Shown here in pieces: positions 53,610 through 61,925 of a stretch of 64,000 nt of DNA. Source of the DNA: Bacteroidales bacterium UBA1187 (lineage in GTDB: Bacteria; Bacteroidota; Bacteroidia; Bacteroidales; Paludibacteraceae); assembly GCA_002309835.1 (NCBI GenBank), contig DBYL01000031.1:34987-98986 (forward strand). The letters run 5' to 3'. Positions within the stretch are counted from its first letter, which is position 1. Every line of letters starts with the position of its first letter. Under the pieces are notes generated by a model, which saw nothing but the letters and a program-made list of their open reading frames with translations, searched no databases and was not told the origin of the DNA. The position numbers and the translations under genes are program-made.

Positions 53610-55448
53610 ATGAAACTATCGGAAATAAAAAAAGTCGTTGGCGCTTATGCTCAAGTGATTGGAGATGACGATTTGGATATTCGTCATTTGTTGATTGATA
53701 GCCGCCAGTTGAAGACGGCGGAGGCATCGCACACGCTGTTTTTTGCTATTAAGACGGCGAAGGACGATGGCGCGAAGTATGTCCCTGAACTGCAAGCGAA
53801 GGGAGTGCGTGCCTTTGTGACGGGTGATGCTATCCAAGCGCTGCAGGACTTGGCGGCCTATGTTCGCGAGCAGTTCCAAGGAACGGTCATCGGTATTACG
53901 GGTTCCAACGGTAAGACGGTGGTCAAGGAATGGTTGTACCAGTTGCTCAAGGATGATTATTCCGTCATCAGGAGTCCGAAGTCGTATAACTCACAGATAG
54001 GTGTGCCGTTGAGCGTTTGGCAGTTAGAGGGAGTCAAGAGTCAAGAGTCAGGAGCCAAGAGTATAGCCATCTTTGAGGCTGGTATCTCGCAGCCCGGAGA
54101 GATGGAGAAGCTCGAACGTATCATCCGTCCGACGATAGGTGTGATCACATATATCGGTCATGAGCACGATGAGAACTTCGCTTCGCTGGAGCAGAAACGC
54201 GAAGAGAAGATGAAACTCTTTGTGCATTCAAAGAGCGTCATCGAAGATCCGACGCATCAGAATGTGCGGACCTGTGCGGCGGTGATGCGCGCACTGGGTT
54301 ACGATGAAGAGACCATCACGGCGCGAATCTTGCAGCAGACGCATGAGACGGTGTTGAAGGTGAACCTGACGGCACTCGTGGATAACGTCCGTTATTTCCG
54401 CAGCAAACTCAAACCGGAGACCAAACTGACATGTATGGTAAAGGCCTTCGCTTACGGAGCCGGTAGTGTAGAGGTCAGCAAAGCCTTACAGGCTTCTGGG
54501 CTGGTGGATTATCTCGCGGTGGCTGTGGCAGACGAAGGAGTGGAGTTACGTCGCGCCGGCATCACCTTACCCATCATCATCATGGACCCGGAGGTGGCTG
54601 CGATGGATTTGATTTTGGAGAACAACCTCGAGCCGAATGTGTATAGCCATCAGTCACTCAAGACGGTAATCGCTGCGGCGGAGACCAAAGGCCTCGAGAA
54701 CGTGCCGGTGCATGTGAAGATCGATAGCGGCATGCATCGGTTGGGCTTCTATAAGGAAGATATACCCTGGTTGATCGATAAGTTAAATCACCAGAAAGCA
54801 GTGCGCGTGGCGTCCGTCTTCTCGCACCTTGCGGGATCGGATGAGGCGCAGTTTGATAACTTCACATTAGATCAGATTCACTATTTCGATGCCTGTGCAG
54901 AGGAACTGAAAAAATCACTAAACACTCAACATTCAACACTAAACATTATAAAGCATATCTGCAACTCCGCAGGCATTGAGCGATTTAGCGATTATCAGTT
55001 TGACATGTGTCGCTTGGGCATCGGTTTGTATGGGTTCTCGTTCGTTGGGGCTAAGTTGCGCAATGTGTGCACGCTCGAGACGACTATTCTCTCCGTGAAG
55101 ACCGTTAAGGCCGGTGAGACGATCGGCTATGGTCGTCACACGAAGTTGGACGAGGACCGCACGATAGCTGTCATCCCTATCGGCTACGCCGATGGTTTCG
55201 ATCGCCGCTTCTCCAATTACGGTGGCGAAGTATGGGTGCGCGGCAAACGTTGTCCGGTTGTAGGTAATGTATGCATGGACCAAGCGATGGTGGATGTGAC
55301 GGGCGCGGATGCTCGTCCCGGAGATATCGTTGAAGTGTTTGGCGAACATATGCCGCTCGAAGAACTGGCCGATAAACTCGGTACTATCACATATGAAATT
55401 CTAACCTCTGTCAGTCGTCGTGTCCAACGTGTCTATTTCTACGAATAA
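53610..55448 (+). CDS. MurF-alanine racemase fusion with shortened MurF part
   Basis: A 612-residue fusion; the Bacteroidetes MurF-Alr fusion is usually about 820-830. Residues 1-245 are MurF-like, with VIGITGSNGKTVVKEW (ATP loop), SPKSYNSQIGVPLSVW and IGHEHDENFASLEQKREEKMKLF. After that the central domain jumps to NVRTCAAVMRALGYDEETI, and the C-terminal ligase domain that binds D-Ala-D-Ala is missing. The racemase (about 246-612) is complete: CMVKAFAYGAGS with the PLP lysine, HVKIDSGMHRLGF, GYADGFDRRFSNYGG and GNVCMDQAMVDVTG. So alanine racemase activity is likely and MurF ligase activity doubtful. Two word-like repeats (54030-54062, 54914-54950) lie inside. The start follows the promoter; TTG 53601 is rejected. 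Confidence 0.88.
   Translation: MKLSEIKKVVGAYAQVIGDDDLDIRHLLIDSRQLKTAEASHTLFFAIKTAKDDGAKYVPELQAKGVRAFVTGDAIQALQDLAAYVREQFQGTVIGITGSNGKTVVKEWLYQLLKDDYSVIRSPKSYNSQIGVPLSVWQLEGVKSQESGAKSIAIFEAGISQPGEMEKLERIIRPTIGVITYIGHEHDENFASLEQKREEKMKLFVHSKSVIEDPTHQNVRTCAAVMRALGYDEETITARILQQTHETVLKVNLTALVDNVRYFRSKLKPETKLTCMVKAFAYGAGSVEVSKALQASGLVDYLAVAVADEGVELRRAGITLPIIIMDPEVAAMDLILENNLEPNVYSHQSLKTVIAAAETKGLENVPVHVKIDSGMHRLGFYKEDIPWLIDKLNHQKAVRVASVFSHLAGSDEAQFDNFTLDQIHYFDACAEELKKSLNTQHSTLNIIKHICNSAGIERFSDYQFDMCRLGIGLYGFSFVGAKLRNVCTLETTILSVKTVKAGETIGYGRHTKLDEDRTIAVIPIGYADGFDRRFSNYGGEVWVRGKRCPVVGNVCMDQAMVDVTGADARPGDIVEVFGEHMPLEELADKLGTITYEILTSVSRRVQRVYFYE
54030..54062 (+). repeat. Word-like repeat (AGTCAAG/AGTCAGG) inside the murF part
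   Basis: GGAGTCAAGAGTCAAGAGTC followed by AGGAGCCAAGAGT, a 7-base tandem repeat encoding VKSQESGAKS just before the IFEAG strand. Inverse of the words at 52641-52670. Confidence 0.85.
54914..54950 (+). repeat. Word-like repeat (CACTCAACATTCAACACT) inside the alr part
   Basis: CACTAAACACTCAACATTCA followed by ACACTAAACATTATAAA, encoding LNTQHSTLNI between two racemase helices. The inverse words occur at 58845-58878. Confidence 0.8.
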
Positions 55449-56184
55449 ATTAGTGATAGGTTACGGCGAAGCCGTTATTCAATCCGACCTCACTTTTTCG
55501 CTGTGCGAAGGCGAGATGGTTTGTATGCTCGGACCTAACGGTTGCGGTAAATCCACACTCTTGCGTACTTTAGCAGGTCTGCAACCGGCTCTTGGTGGCG
55601 AATATGAATTATCTCCTTCCCTTCAGGGGAGGTCGGGAGAGGCTTCCAAAAGCATCGCTCTTGTGCTCACGGAGCGTCTCTCAATGGATAACACCACGGT
55701 GCACGATGTCGTAGCCATGGGACGCTATCCCTATACCTCGTTTTTGGGAGGACTGACCGATGTGGACGAGCGGATTATAGAAGAAGCGTTGCAGTCGGTG
55801 GGATTTGATACCCTTCCCTTTAGGGAGGGGCAAGGGGTAGGCTCCTCTATGTTTAATGCGCACTCGGATGGCGAGAAACAGCGGATCTTGATAGCAAAAG
55901 CACTCGCGCAACAGACGCCGATTATTTTACTCGATGAGCCTACGGCGCACTTGGACTTGCCGCATAGGATACTTGTGTTGCGATTGCTGCGAAAGTTGGC
56001 GCATGAGCAAGAAAAGACTGTCTTGATCTCTACGCATGAGTTGGATTTAGCACTCGCGCTAAGCGACCGCATTCTGCTGATGACGCCCGGTAAAGGTGTA
56101 CAACTCGACACCGCTGAGGCGCTGAAAAAAGCAGACGCTTTCACGTCCGCTTTCGGTATGGATATCTTCAGTCCGTTGGGTTAA
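55420..56184 (+). CDS. FecE/BtuD-type ABC transporter ATPase, orphan
   Basis: A 254-residue ABC ATPase: Walker A MLGPNGCGKSTLLR near residue 38, an altered signature NAHSDGEKQRILIAKAL near 148 (the usual LSGG reads AHSDG), and Walker B IILLDEPTAHLDLPH near 170. Relatives energise uptake of siderophores, haem or cobalamin. No permease or binding protein is adjacent, so its partner must be elsewhere. It overlaps the murF-alr end by 29 bases and starts at a GTG. Two copies of the GC palindrome are inside, encoding LSPSLQGRSGEAS and LPFREGQGVGSSM. The second lies just before the signature motif, an unusual place. Confidence 0.88.
   Translation: MSNVSISTNKLVIGYGEAVIQSDLTFSLCEGEMVCMLGPNGCGKSTLLRTLAGLQPALGGEYELSPSLQGRSGEASKSIALVLTERLSMDNTTVHDVVAMGRYPYTSFLGGLTDVDERIIEEALQSVGFDTLPFREGQGVGSSMFNAHSDGEKQRILIAKALAQQTPIILLDEPTAHLDLPHRILVLRLLRKLAHEQEKTVLISTHELDLALALSDRILLMTPGKGVQLDTAEALKKADAFTSAFGMDIFSPLG
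55615..55644 (+). repeat. Intragenic GC palindrome, copy 4 (ABC ATPase)
   Basis: CTTCCCTTCAGGGGAGGTCG followed by GGAGAGGCTT. Inserted between the first strands and the Q-loop. Confidence 0.8.
55811..55842 (+). repeat. Intragenic GC palindrome, copy 5 (ABC ATPase)
   Basis: CCCTTCCCTTTAGGGAGGGG followed by CAAGGGGTAGGC. Inserted shortly before the ABC signature. Confidence 0.85.
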
Positions 56185-57329
56185 ACGCGCTCCGTGTAGA
56201 AGAGAGTAGGTTTGCCATTCACGCGGCAACCAATGACAAAAGCTGTGCCTCCATCGCGGAGGTGCAGTTTTTTCTTTAACTGCTCCGGAGTCAACGGGTA
56301 GTTACGCGTGAGAATATTAGCCTTCCCTTCAGGGAGGGTTTGGGTAGGCTCTTTGATTTGCCAAACGCGGCCGGGGAAATTGTCGATGAGTGTATCTGAC
56401 GCATACAGATGCGTGTTGGGGTCTAATTTCTGCAAGCCGAACCGCTCAGCCACCAACTTATAGGCACCGCCTTTGAGGATGGCGGCGTTGGGTTCGTAAA
56501 GAAATTCACCATTAAGCGCAGCGTCACCATTTACCAATAACCAATCACCAATGCCCGCAGGGCACTCCTGTTCCTCCTCGCGGGTGAAGAAAAAGGCTTT
56601 CTCCGGTTCAGACAGGTCTATCGCTGTTATTTTTCCTGAACCACCACTTAGCAACAGCACTTCTTTCACTTCATTCTTGACGGCTACTACAAATATGTCC
56701 CAACATACTTGCGACAGGCTCGTTACGGCTTGCGTGAGGTCAAGCATGGGAGATAGTTTGAGCATAATGCGCCCTTTGGGCGTAAGATGCGAAAGCAGAG
56801 AAGGAAGTAGCTCAACGATGTTCGGCGTGCAGTCTTCGAGGCGGAATACTTTTCCTCCGTGACTATCGCGCCTTGCCGGATCGGCAAAGATGAGGTCGTA
56901 GAGGCCTGCCATTTGTAGAAATTCCTCCGCGGTAGAGTGATGGATATAAATCCCCCTCCCTTTAGGGAGGGACGGGGTAGGCAAACTAAAATTATGTTCG
57001 GCGATGCGGCATAATTCTGCATTCTGTTCTACATAGTCTGTGTGCTGGAATTGTTGGCTTAAGAAATAGGTGTCTACTCCATAGCCGGCCGTTAAATCGA
57101 CTAACTTGTCTCCGCTTACCAGTGAGGCTTTATAGTTGGCGGTCAACTCGCTACTGCATTGCTCACAACTCAGGCGGACGGGATACCACCAGTCGTCCAT
57201 GGCTGCAAAGGTGGGCAGTTTGTCTGCCGTGCGTTCGCGCCCTTCCACTTGCTGCAAGAACCAACGCCACTCTTCGTCGCTCAGGTGCTTGTACTTATTC
57301 CGCTGCAAAGCCAATTCGTGTACCGACAT
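56181..57329 (-). CDS. Class I SAM methyltransferase with THUMP-like C-terminal domain
   Basis: A 382-residue protein. The SAM loop is KLVDLTAGYGVDTYFL near residue 95, followed by DLIFADPARRD near 160, a DPP-like active motif. The C-terminal half resembles the THUMP-like domain of a Bacteroidetes RNA-methyltransferase group (LTPEQLKKKLHLRDGGTAFVIG). It probably methylates a structural RNA, target unknown. Two GC palindromes are inside (LPTPSLPKGRG and EPTQTLPEGKA). The Met at 57329 is preferred; the longer frame overlaps the SpoIID gene more. It is last in the operon led by the sugar kinase, and its stop overlaps that of the convergent ABC gene. Confidence 0.82.
   Translation of the reverse strand: MSVHELALQRNKYKHLSDEEWRWFLQQVEGRERTADKLPTFAAMDDWWYPVRLSCEQCSSELTANYKASLVSGDKLVDLTAGYGVDTYFLSQQFQHTDYVEQNAELCRIAEHNFSLPTPSLPKGRGIYIHHSTAEEFLQMAGLYDLIFADPARRDSHGGKVFRLEDCTPNIVELLPSLLSHLTPKGRIMLKLSPMLDLTQAVTSLSQVCWDIFVVAVKNEVKEVLLLSGGSGKITAIDLSEPEKAFFFTREEEQECPAGIGDWLLVNGDAALNGEFLYEPNAAILKGGAYKLVAERFGLQKLDPNTHLYASDTLIDNFPGRVWQIKEPTQTLPEGKANILTRNYPLTPEQLKKKLHLRDGGTAFVIGCRVNGKPTLFYTERV
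56321..56350 (-). repeat. Intragenic GC palindrome, copy 6 (methyltransferase)
   Basis: CCTTCCCTTCAGGGAGGGTT followed by TGGGTAGGCT, encoding EPTQTLPEGKA. Confidence 0.85.
56952..56982 (-). repeat. Intragenic GC palindrome, copy 7 (methyltransferase)
   Basis: CCCCCTCCCTTTAGGGAGGG followed by ACGGGGTAGGC, encoding LPTPSLPKGRG after the second SAM-domain strand. Confidence 0.85.
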
Positions 57330-58314
57330 AGTAATGGGCAAGTATCTGCTTGTATGAAAAACCTTCTTCGGCCATCTGTGCCGCACCTATCTGGCATAGT
57401 CCAGCTCCATGGCCCCAGCCATGACCGGTAAGTGTCCAACTACCATTCGCGTGTTGTACGTCAAACCACGAACTATACAGACATTTTTTGCTAAGGGCAT
57501 AGCGGATATACAGTTCTTTGCCAATTACCTCCGTGCGTGCCGAACCTACGATGCGCAGGCTGTCAATACGTCCGCTTGCTCCGCGATGCAAAGGTTCGAG
57601 AGCCATCACATGTCCGATACCGGGGTGTTTGCTATTCACTATCTCGTCTAATTCCTCGTCTGTATACGTCACTTTCCAATCATGGAAATCTTTGGTCTCT
57701 TGGTCGTAGTCATTGAGCACCAGTCGCAAGGTCTTGGCGCTTACTCGTCCGCAATAGGGACATTCGACGGACTGGATATACGGCACATCTATATCTTCCC
57801 AACAAGTGCGCCAGATCTCGGATTTACCACCACAACACTTGTAATAACGGCAGTCACAGATCTCATCGGTATAAAGCAGCACTTGTCCTGCCGTCTCACG
57901 CACGGCTTGGATAGCACGTTCATTCATTCGTTTCAGACCTTCGTAGCGCTGACAATGGTCATCGGCGCAGACATGAAAACCTTTGTGGTTCGGGTGCTCC
58001 ATCGCACGGATGGCCCACGAGCGAGAGATGACGGCGTGCGCCTTGAGTAGTTCCATCGGACTATTGGCATTCATCTCTGAAGAGATGACGGAGCAGAGGT
58101 AGTCCTCAAGATCAAGGGTGTTGATGGCGGTCTGAGTGCCATCGGCATTGGTGTGGATCTCCAGTTGTCCTTCGAACTCCTGGTCTTCATGTCTGTCCCA
58201 ATGAAAACCGATACCGATGCGCACGTTCTTGAGAAGGAACGTGTGCTCGCGCAACTCCAAATCGATATGAGGTGCAGTAAGAATACCTACTTTAATCTGG
58301 CGAGTAACTCCCAT
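57295..58314 (-). CDS. SpoIID/LytB-domain protein
   Basis: A 339-residue protein without signal peptide. [37 protein letters not shown] is the SpoIID core, with the catalytic Glu of the lytic-transglycosylase-like reaction; [21 protein letters not shown] closes the domain. Four Cys in [11 protein letters not shown] and ECPYCG may hold a metal. SpoIID cuts peptidoglycan lacking stem peptides; LytB boosts an amidase. It overlaps the glycosyltransferase upstream by 28 bases and the methyltransferase downstream by 35. With the leading sugar kinase it suggests wall turnover, although the lack of an export signal is a puzzle. Confidence 0.88.
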   Translation of the reverse strand: MGVTRQIKVGILTAPHIDLELREHTFLLKNVRIGIGFHWDRHEDQEFEGQLEIHTNADGTQTAINTLDLEDYLCSVISSEMNANSPMELLKAHAVISRSWAIRAMEHPNHKGFHVCADDHCQRYEGLKRMNERAIQAVRETAGQVLLYTDEICDCRYYKCCGGKSEIWRTCWEDIDVPYIQSVECPYCGRVSAKTLRLVLNDYDQETKDFHDWKVTYTDEELDEIVNSKHPGIGHVMALEPLHRGASGRIDSLRIVGSARTEVIGKELYIRYALSKKCLYSSWFDVQHANGSWTLTGHGWGHGAGLCQIGAAQMAEEGFSYKQILAHYYVGTRIGFAAE

Positions 58315-59603
58315 GTGCGGAGACGATCTTTATACCAGTTATTGCGGTTCATGGCAACAACGTCGCAGTTAGCATCTGAGTTATCTTCCCACCGCCGGCA
58401 GTTATATACGACATCGTAGATGCGCCCGATAGGCCACTCGCGACTGATGCGCAGGCCGACTGCGTAGTCTTCGCCGTACTTGGTGGTAGGATAATTGATG
58501 TCGCGCAGCAGCGGTACATAGAACCCACGCGGAGCACCGAGTCCGTTGATACGCAGGGCATTATTACGTCCGTTATCATCCGTCCATTCACGGTGGTCGA
58601 TGACGCCCGGAGGAAGTGTCTCTCCGGCCATGTTCGTCAACTGATACGTGCCGATAACCATGCCCGGTTTAGAACCGGCTTCAAACGCATCAATGAATTT
58701 CTGTACAGTGGTCTCGTCGAAATAGGTATCGTCGCTGTCGAGTTGGATGGCGTACTTACCGCAGCGCGGGTCATGGATAGCTACGTTCCAGTTGCCTCCG
58801 ATGGCGTGCCAGGTCTTGTCTTGAGCAATATAAATCAATTTATCCCTAAACTCTAAACACTCAACACTCAACTTTTTAATTATCTCCGCTGTGCCGTCGG
58901 TGGAGTTGTCATCCACGACGATGACGTTGAAGGAGTAGGGTGCTCTTACTTTCTGCGCGAGGGCCGAACGAATGGCATCGGCTATCGTGCGTGCGCGGTT
59001 CTTGCAGGGGATGATGACGCTGGCGGTTACCGGGAACTCTCCTGCCTCCGGGAGTGGTTTATAATCTCCGGGTTTGAGGTACGCACCGATACGTTTGAGG
59101 TGCGCCGTAACGCAGGCCTCCATCTCTACTTGCACTTGCCTATTGCGTGGATCGACATAGTCGAAGAGTTTCTCTCCGGACTTACGGGTATCCTCTTCGA
59201 TCTCGTAGTAGAGGAACTCAGGTACGTGCTCCAAGCGCTCTGCGCGAAGACGCAAGTCATAGAGCCCTGCGAACGCATAGTCCGTATCCATCTGTGCCAC
59301 GAGTGCTTTCAGTTTAGCGGTGTCCCAAAGGAGTGCCGAACCGAAATCGAAGTCATCACGCAGTGCACCAATCTGATAGTCAATCACCGGGCACTGTTGG
59401 CCGTTGGCGAAATGGTCGGCGTACACCATCGTGGCACCGGTCATTTCCATCACTTGAACCATGCGCTCCAGGCCTAAATACACCCATTCGATATGCGGTT
59501 TGAGGCAGATGAGGGTGTAGGGTGTTTCTGCTTTGGCGGCAATCTCACGAATAGCTGCGGTAGAACAAACTCTACCGGGAAGTTGAAAAATGGAGATATT
59601 CAT
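58287..59603 (-). CDS. Family 2 glycosyltransferase with N-terminal extension
   Basis: A 438-residue protein. Residues 1-190 are unlike known domains, although [22 protein letters not shown] and VYADHF look like a degenerate GT-A half. The second part is a true GT2: [22 protein letters not shown] near residue 195, [27 protein letters not shown] with the DxD near 290, and [13 protein letters not shown]. It may be a tandem GT2 with an inactive first half. A word-like repeat (58845-58878) encodes [12 protein letters not shown]. It lies between the FISUMP-like and SpoIID genes. Substrate unknown. Confidence 0.85.
   Translation of the reverse strand: MNISIFQLPGRVCSTAAIREIAAKAETPYTLICLKPHIEWVYLGLERMVQVMEMTGATMVYADHFANGQQCPVIDYQIGALRDDFDFGSALLWDTAKLKALVAQMDTDYAFAGLYDLRLRAERLEHVPEFLYYEIEEDTRKSGEKLFDYVDPRNRQVQVEMEACVTAHLKRIGAYLKPGDYKPLPEAGEFPVTASVIIPCKNRARTIADAIRSALAQKVRAPYSFNVIVVDDNSTDGTAEIIKKLSVECLEFRDKLIYIAQDKTWHAIGGNWNVAIHDPRCGKYAIQLDSDDTYFDETTVQKFIDAFEAGSKPGMVIGTYQLTNMAGETLPPGVIDHREWTDDNGRNNALRINGLGAPRGFYVPLLRDINYPTTKYGEDYAVGLRISREWPIGRIYDVVYNCRRWEDNSDANCDVVAMNRNNWYKDRLRTWELLARLK
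58845..58878 (-). repeat. Word-like repeat (AAACACTCAACACTCAAC) inside the GT2 gene
   Basis: CTAAACTCTAAACACTCAAC followed by ACTCAACTTTTTAA. Same words as at 54914-54950, read in the other direction. Confidence 0.8.
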
Positions 59604-59619
59604 AATTCAGTATGTTAAC

Positions 59620-60453
59620 TTATAATGCGTTAGCAGCGTCTAAAACCAGACGAACGCAAAGACCGTAGAAACGTTTCTCGTGGTCTCTCGGGCCAATTCG
59701 CTTCTCGCTAAAGAAGATATCACGAGCGTCACCGGTGGACAGGTCGTTGAACAGCGATGAAGACCAATAGAAACCGAACATGCCTACTACATTCAAATCA
59801 TTACCGCTGCGGAAACCACCGGCGGGAAGGAAGACAGCACCATTCTTCTCCATCTGTGCCCACTGCGATGCGCTATAGGTATTGGAGGTCCAGTTGTTGG
59901 GGTTTGGTGTGAAGGACAGTTTCTTCGGTAGCTCCCAGTTATCCGGGAGCAAGATATAACCATGCACTTTATTTACCGTAGCTTGTCCGCGTAAGTTCTC
60001 TGCATTCGGACGGGTGACAAAGAGATAGAACCACTCTTCCCAATCCAGCGTACGCCAACCATCATTGAGGATACCACCGTTAAGGATAGTATTGCTGCCC
60101 CAGTCGTCAAATGTACCATAATCAATCAGTTCTTCCGTGGCGCGGTAAGCCTCTTTACCGGTTCCCCAACCGAAAAGGTCAATCCAGCAATCGTTATAGC
60201 GATCGATAGCAGCGTTGTTGCATTTATCAAACGCATAATTGACGTTACCTTCCGCTTTATTACCTACAAAATCGAATTGGTGCTCAGCGAAGCGCCAGAA
60301 ATCGCCGTTAGCTTGGTATTGTAAGTTACCTCTGGAAAATACCACTTGTTTCCCTTCTCCTACGGAGAAAAGACCTGGTAATGCACCTTCTGTTTTTGCT
60401 TGTAACAGACTTACACTCGTTGCGCAAAGCAACATAAGAATGATTTTTTTCAT
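59620..60453 (-). CDS. Secreted FISUMP-like (C-type-lectin-like) protein
   Basis: A 277-residue protein with signal MKKIILMLLCATSVSLLQA. GLFSVGEGKQVVFSRGNLQYQ is a common N-terminal text of Bacteroidales proteins of this kind, followed by LDWEEWFYLFVTRPNAE, GYILLPDNWELP, VFLPAGGFRSG, GFYWSSS and KRFYGLCVRLV. This matches the Fibrobacter major-paralogue/FGE-sulfatase-like fold group, probably a surface ligand binder. No cofactor site was seen. It is second in the operon, 12 bases from the kinase gene. Confidence 0.75.
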   Translation of the reverse strand: MKKIILMLLCATSVSLLQAKTEGALPGLFSVGEGKQVVFSRGNLQYQANGDFWRFAEHQFDFVGNKAEGNVNYAFDKCNNAAIDRYNDCWIDLFGWGTGKEAYRATEELIDYGTFDDWGSNTILNGGILNDGWRTLDWEEWFYLFVTRPNAENLRGQATVNKVHGYILLPDNWELPKKLSFTPNPNNWTSNTYSASQWAQMEKNGAVFLPAGGFRSGNDLNVVGMFGFYWSSSLFNDLSTGDARDIFFSEKRIGPRDHEKRFYGLCVRLVLDAANAL

Positions 60454-60465
60454 AAAGTATATTAT

Positions 60466-61329
60466 TTAATTAGTTGTTGGCATGATGACGTCTTTATGGT
60501 ATTCTTTAAGTCCCTCAATAGGGTCCTGAAGAATACTTCCGAGCGGCAGCCCTTCGGCTTTCATCGCTTCCTCTAATATCGGGCGATAGTAATAAGCGAT
60601 CGAACCAACGAAACCGATCGGCGCTTCGCTCTTGTACTGCACTAAGTTGCGACGGATGAACTGCACGAAATGGTCGTACACAAGGTCGTGAATACGCGTC
60701 TCCTCTATATGGTCAGCACAAAACTTAGACAACTTCGCCAGAAAACGGTTCGGGAAGGGTTGGCGATATACCTTCTCGATAATATCCGCCATACTCGTCT
60801 CGTATTCTTGGAAGAATAATTCTTTGAGATCGTCGCCTAACTGATTTTTCAGCAGGTCGCCCACCAATCGTTTGCCAAGCACCGCCGCAGAACCCTCATC
60901 GCCTAAGATATACCCCAGCGACGGTACTGCCCATTCGATCGTTTCGCCGTTGTAGAAACAACTGCCGCTACCGGTACCGAGGATACAGGCTATGCCTGCG
61001 TTGTGCCCTAATAATCCGCGTGCCGCACCGAGCATGTCGGATTCCACGCTTATTTCGGCTTTCTTGAAAACGCCTTCGAGGGCTTTTTTAACAAACACTT
61101 TCTTCTCCGGCGTGCAACCCGCGCCATAGAAAAAGACGTGCGTGAGGGTACCTGCCCAAAGGAGCGAACTGATCTGCGGGAGAAGTTGGTTACAGATACT
61201 GTTCCGCATCGCGTCGCAGGTTTGAAAAAGCGGGTTGATACCATCGGTGAATACGTCTGAGCACTGCCCGCTCGCCGTCACCAAACACCAATGCACTTTG
61301 GTACTTCCGCTGTCTGCTAAGAGGATCAT
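60466..61329 (-). CDS. BadF/BadG-type N-acetylglucosamine kinase
   Basis: A 287-residue ASKHA ATPase. The phosphate-1 loop is MILLADSGSTKVHWCLV at the N terminus, with VFFYGAGCTPEKK, ACILGTGSGSCFY near residue 120 and YILGDEGSAAVLGKRLV near 145. It matches the N-acetylglucosamine kinases of Bacteroidetes, which phosphorylate GlcNAc recovered from wall turnover or chitin/mucin breakdown. The Met at 61329 is used; the longer frame to 61437 runs across the promoter and the 11-base array. First gene of the operon down to 56181. Confidence 0.88.
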   Translation of the reverse strand: MILLADSGSTKVHWCLVTASGQCSDVFTDGINPLFQTCDAMRNSICNQLLPQISSLLWAGTLTHVFFYGAGCTPEKKVFVKKALEGVFKKAEISVESDMLGAARGLLGHNAGIACILGTGSGSCFYNGETIEWAVPSLGYILGDEGSAAVLGKRLVGDLLKNQLGDDLKELFFQEYETSMADIIEKVYRQPFPNRFLAKLSKFCADHIEETRIHDLVYDHFVQFIRRNLVQYKSEAPIGFVGSIAYYYRPILEEAMKAEGLPLGSILQDPIEGLKEYHKDVIMPTTN

Positions 61330-61356
61330 AGTACGATAAATTGATTTTTGCGTCTG

Positions 61357-61387
61357 CAAAAATACTGCTTTTTTTTGACATATGCAA
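61357..61387 (-). promoter_or_regulatory. Bacteroidetes-type promoter for the kinase operon
   Basis: On the minus strand TTG (61387-61385), 20 bases, TATTTTTG (61364-61357), 27 bases before the ATG at 61329. Confidence 0.75.
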
Positions 61388-61408
61388 GAAAAAGTGAAAA
61401 AAAAGAGC

Positions 61409-61474
61409 CCCATGATGTCCCCCGTTGCCGCTTCCATTGCCGTTTACGCGCCATGCTCGGCGTCGTACGCATCG
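61409..61474. repeat. 11-base tandem repeat array, six units
   Basis: Read on the minus strand: CGATGCGTACG, ACGCCGAGCAT, GGCGCGTAAAC, GGCAATGGAAG, CGGCAACGGGG and GACATCATGGG. The fourth and fifth units are close to the CGATAATGGAC and CGATAACGGCT units at 3145. It lies 22 bases upstream of the kinase promoter. It is the most decayed of the four arrays. The spacer 61330-61925 has no gene. Confidence 0.6.
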
Positions 61475-61492
61475 CCGCAAACTTTCCACAGA

Positions 61493-61548
61493 TACGCGCT
61501 GGAAGCTTGTATTTATTTTGTGTGATTTTTGTAAAAAAAGATACAAGC
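61493..61548. repeat. Partial duplicate of the structured-repeat hairpin arm, with own hairpin
   Basis: TACGCGCTGGAAGCT (61493-61507) is identical to 61696-61710 in copy 3 of the structured repeat. AGCTTGTAT (61505-61513) and ATACAAGCT (61541-61549) are complementary around an AT-rich loop. It may be a remnant of a fourth copy. Confidence 0.6.
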
Positions 61549-61616
61549 TATAAGAGGGTTAGGGGGGTGTATATTGTACATTGTACATTGAGGCATTGCA
61601 GAGGATGAGAAAAAAA

Positions 61617-61803
61617 ATTATTTAGGTTTATTGCTGCGTAATGGGGCAGAGGGGAATTTAGGCGCAACTAATGTTGCGACGTGTAAGCAGATAAGTACGC
61701 GCTGGAAGCTCGCTTACGAGCGCGTATTTGGCTGATTACGCTCCGGAGCCGCGTAGGCTCAAAATTCTCAACTGACACATAAGCAGTGTTTATCTATGTT
61801 TTT
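61617..61803. repeat. Cruciform-like structured repeat, copy 3
   Basis: 187 bases. Border repeats are decayed: ATTATTTAGGTTTAT (61617-61631) and TTTATCTATGTTTTT (61789-61803). The outer helix is GGGAATTT with AAATTCTC, plus CAG/CTG beyond two mismatches. Hairpin 1 is CGCAAC-TAAT-GTTGCG. Hairpin 2 is GCTCG-CTTA-CGAGC, extended by ACGC/GCGT. Hairpin 3 is GAGCC-GCGTA-GGCTC. Same orientation as copies 1 and 2. Confidence 0.8.
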
Positions 61804-61875
61804 TTACTATTTTCAAATTATTTTTGTTATTTTTTTCTCATTTTTGTAAGCGTCAGCGCATTTTTGATTTACTCT

Positions 61876-61908
61876 AAATAAAAAAAGCAGCCCCGAAGGA
61901 CTGCTTTA
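61876..61908 (-). terminator. Rho-independent terminator of the LRR protein gene
   Basis: On the minus strand AAAGCAG-TCCTTCGGGG-CTGCTTT is followed by TTTTATTT, 18 bases after the stop codon at 61926. The loop includes a UUCG core. Confidence 0.88.
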
Positions 61909-61925
61909 ACGGATTAGTGGCCCGC

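Noticed and set aside
61190..61546. 118-residue minus-strand frame over the sugar kinase start
   Set aside because: It overlaps the kinase gene and its promoter in another frame, a shadow of repeats and coding sequence.
61740..61765. H-type pseudoknot from ACGC/GCGT and GAGCC/GGCTC pairing at once
   Set aside because: The connecting loop would have no bases, which is not possible sterically. The two pairings can only be alternatives.
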